This document shows, in pieces, positions 63,141 through 64,000 of a stretch of 64,000 nt of DNA. Below the pieces are notes generated by a model. It did no database searches, was not told where the DNA came from, and worked only from the letters and a program-made list of their open reading frames with translations. This DNA comes from SMWC01 sp045561055 (GTDB taxonomy: Bacteria; Pseudomonadota; Gammaproteobacteria; Steroidobacterales; Rariloculaceae). The translations under genes and the position numbers were made by a program. The stretch covers positions 434,001-498,000 of the forward strand of contig JBJKYL010000019.1 of assembly GCA_045561055.1 (NCBI GenBank), read 5' to 3'. Within the stretch, counting starts at the first letter, position 1, and every line of letters begins with the position of its first letter.

Positions 63141-64000
63141 TCAGGTGCCAACATACTTTGCATAAACGCTTCGTGCGACATTTGCCTTGGTCGTCCCATG
63201 AATAATTGCGCGGCCGTCTGGGAACAGGCTTAGCTGGTAATTTTTGCCATTATCGTTGATCTTGGCGCGCAGCATATAGGGACCGGTGAGGACCTCGCCA
63301 TGTTCGCGTAGGCGGGTAGCAATTTCATCGAAGTTGAGTGTGATTGAACTTTGCTTGTGCTTGAGTTGCACGGCATCATGGCCACAGAGCGTTACTGTCC
63401 CCGATCCGAGTGTGCCGTCGAGATAGTCGAACCGGTGGTGCTTGCAGCATGGGCAGTCGCTCTGGTCGTAAGTTTCGCCGACTCTGAGCTGAGCGACTGT
63501 ATTTTCCCAAAGATCTACGTTGAGCAGAGTGGGGTTGACTTGTGCGTAGCTTGATGTGAGCACCTTAAGTATTTCCGCTACTTGAAAGCTCGCGATCGTC
63601 GTCACCACTGGTGCTAGGATGCCGACCGTGTCGCAGGTTGGACTCGTACCTGGTGGCGGCGCTTCTTCAAAGAGGCAACGAAAACAAGGCGTGGCATATG
63701 ATTTATCAGAGCAAGTTTCCCATGGAGCGTTACCTTCGGTTGTGTGCGGGAGAATAGTAAAGACAGTGCCGACTGTTCCAACAGCGGCGCCGTAGGTATA
63801 AGGAATACTGTACTTAACAGCAAGGTCGTTCGCTAGGTATCTAGTTTCAAAATTGTCGAGCCCATCGACAAGTACGTCAACATTGTTTGAATATTGTTCA
63901 ATATTACGATAGTTGAGGTCGTCTACGATGGCTGTTACGCGCACGCAAGAGTTGATTTGCGCTATACGGCGCTTAGCTGCTTCAGCTTTGGGGATAAAGT
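63141..64000 (-). CDS. ThiF/MoeB/HesA-type E1-like adenylyltransferase (partial, start outside window)
   Basis: The C-terminal ~285 residues; the frame stays open to base 64000 (…'KAEAAKRRIAQINSCVRVTA'), so the N-terminal ATP-binding part is beyond the window. Visible: 'DVLVDGLDNFETRYLANDLA', the E1-like active-site region 'CFRCLFEEAPPPGTSPTCDT' and the zinc pair 'DCPCCKHHRFDYLDG'. These enzymes adenylate the C-terminus of ubiquitin-like sulfur carriers in thiamine or molybdopterin synthesis. The C-terminal extension after the zinc site (about 80 residues) resembles carrier-recognition or ThiS-like regions. Confidence 0.9.
   Translation of the reverse strand, partial: FIPKAEAAKRRIAQINSCVRVTAIVDDLNYRNIEQYSNNVDVLVDGLDNFETRYLANDLAVKYSIPYTYGAAVGTVGTVFTILPHTTEGNAPWETCSDKSYATPCFRCLFEEAPPPGTSPTCDTVGILAPVVTTIASFQVAEILKVLTSSYAQVNPTLLNVDLWENTVAQLRVGETYDQSDCPCCKHHRFDYLDGTLGSGTVTLCGHDAVQLKHKQSSITLNFDEIATRLREHGEVLTGPYMLRAKINDNGKNYQLSLFPDGRAIIHGTTKANVARSVYAKYVGT

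Noticed and set aside
1..64000. tRNA, rRNA, CRISPR, IS or prophage features.
   Set aside because: No T-loop-like motifs in intergenic DNA, no repeat arrays and no transposase or phage genes were found on reading; a short or divergent tRNA could still be missed without a covariance search.

Overview
The window looks like chromosome from an uncultured, probably marine, gammaproteobacterium-like heterotroph. The evidence is the gene set: slyX, an LpxL/HtrB-type lipid A acyltransferase, an OmpR-type two-component pair, SCO, MATE and TRAP/TctC uptake proteins, and many exported enzymes with Sec, Tat or lipoprotein signals. GC content looks moderate by eye. No rRNA, tRNA, CRISPR array, insertion sequence or prophage was seen. 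Assignment below phylum level is inference.

The most interesting content is selenium biology. Two genes are split by in-frame UGA codons that look like selenocysteine codons. One (16544-17764, +) is an exported deiodinase/redoxin-like protein with a C-x-x-U-P-P-F active site and a DsbD-alpha-like C-terminal domain. The other (49018-49359, -) is a small ArsC/glutaredoxin-like protein with a U-T-S-C motif. Each has a plausible bacterial SECIS hairpin just after the UGA and intact coding on both sides. The window also carries a flavoprotein-SelD fusion (3010-5265), the enzyme that makes selenophosphate.

Layout. 0-3 kb: DUF6152 protein, sulfatase and a gluconolactonase-like remnant. 3-9 kb (-): selD fusion, a tiny membrane ORF, pirin, an amidohydrolase and a GlpQ-like phosphodiesterase. 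9-14 kb: MATE exporter, VOC protein, two-component system and slyX. 14-20.5 kb: DUF5916 outer-membrane protein, the deiodinase-like selenoprotein, a second sulfatase and an EF-hand-bearing metallo-beta-lactamase-fold protein. 20.6-26.7 kb: a flavoprotein with a C-terminal diheme tail, a hydrolase, a bicupin and two solute-binding proteins without membrane partners. 27-38.9 kb: a TPR lipoprotein and a run of secreted NHL beta-propellers with DUF6152 proteins, an alpha/beta hydrolase and a histidine phosphatase. 39-41 kb: a SCO / MORN-repeat / YHYH operon. 41.4-46 kb: lipid A acyltransferase, a cytochrome-propeller fusion, dienelactone hydrolase and a YeeE/YedE sulfur transporter. 46.3-52 kb: a second amidohydrolase, a third sulfatase, the small selenoprotein with a bicupin, an MFS sugar-type symporter and a DUF4242 protein. 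52-57 kb: a second DUF5916 protein, DUF6152, a nonsense-mutated cytochrome remnant and a diheme cytochrome. 57-63 kb: an esterase, a complete TRAP transporter and a fused CoA transferase. The end holds a partial ThiF/MoeB-like gene.

Taken together the region suggests uptake and periplasmic breakdown of sulfated or acidic organic matter (three sulfatases, two amidohydrolases, dienelactone hydrolase, bicupins, TRAP/TctC proteins, CoA transferase) beside a periplasmic redox network (cytochromes, SCO, propellers, a Sec redoxin). Substrates cannot be read from the sequence.
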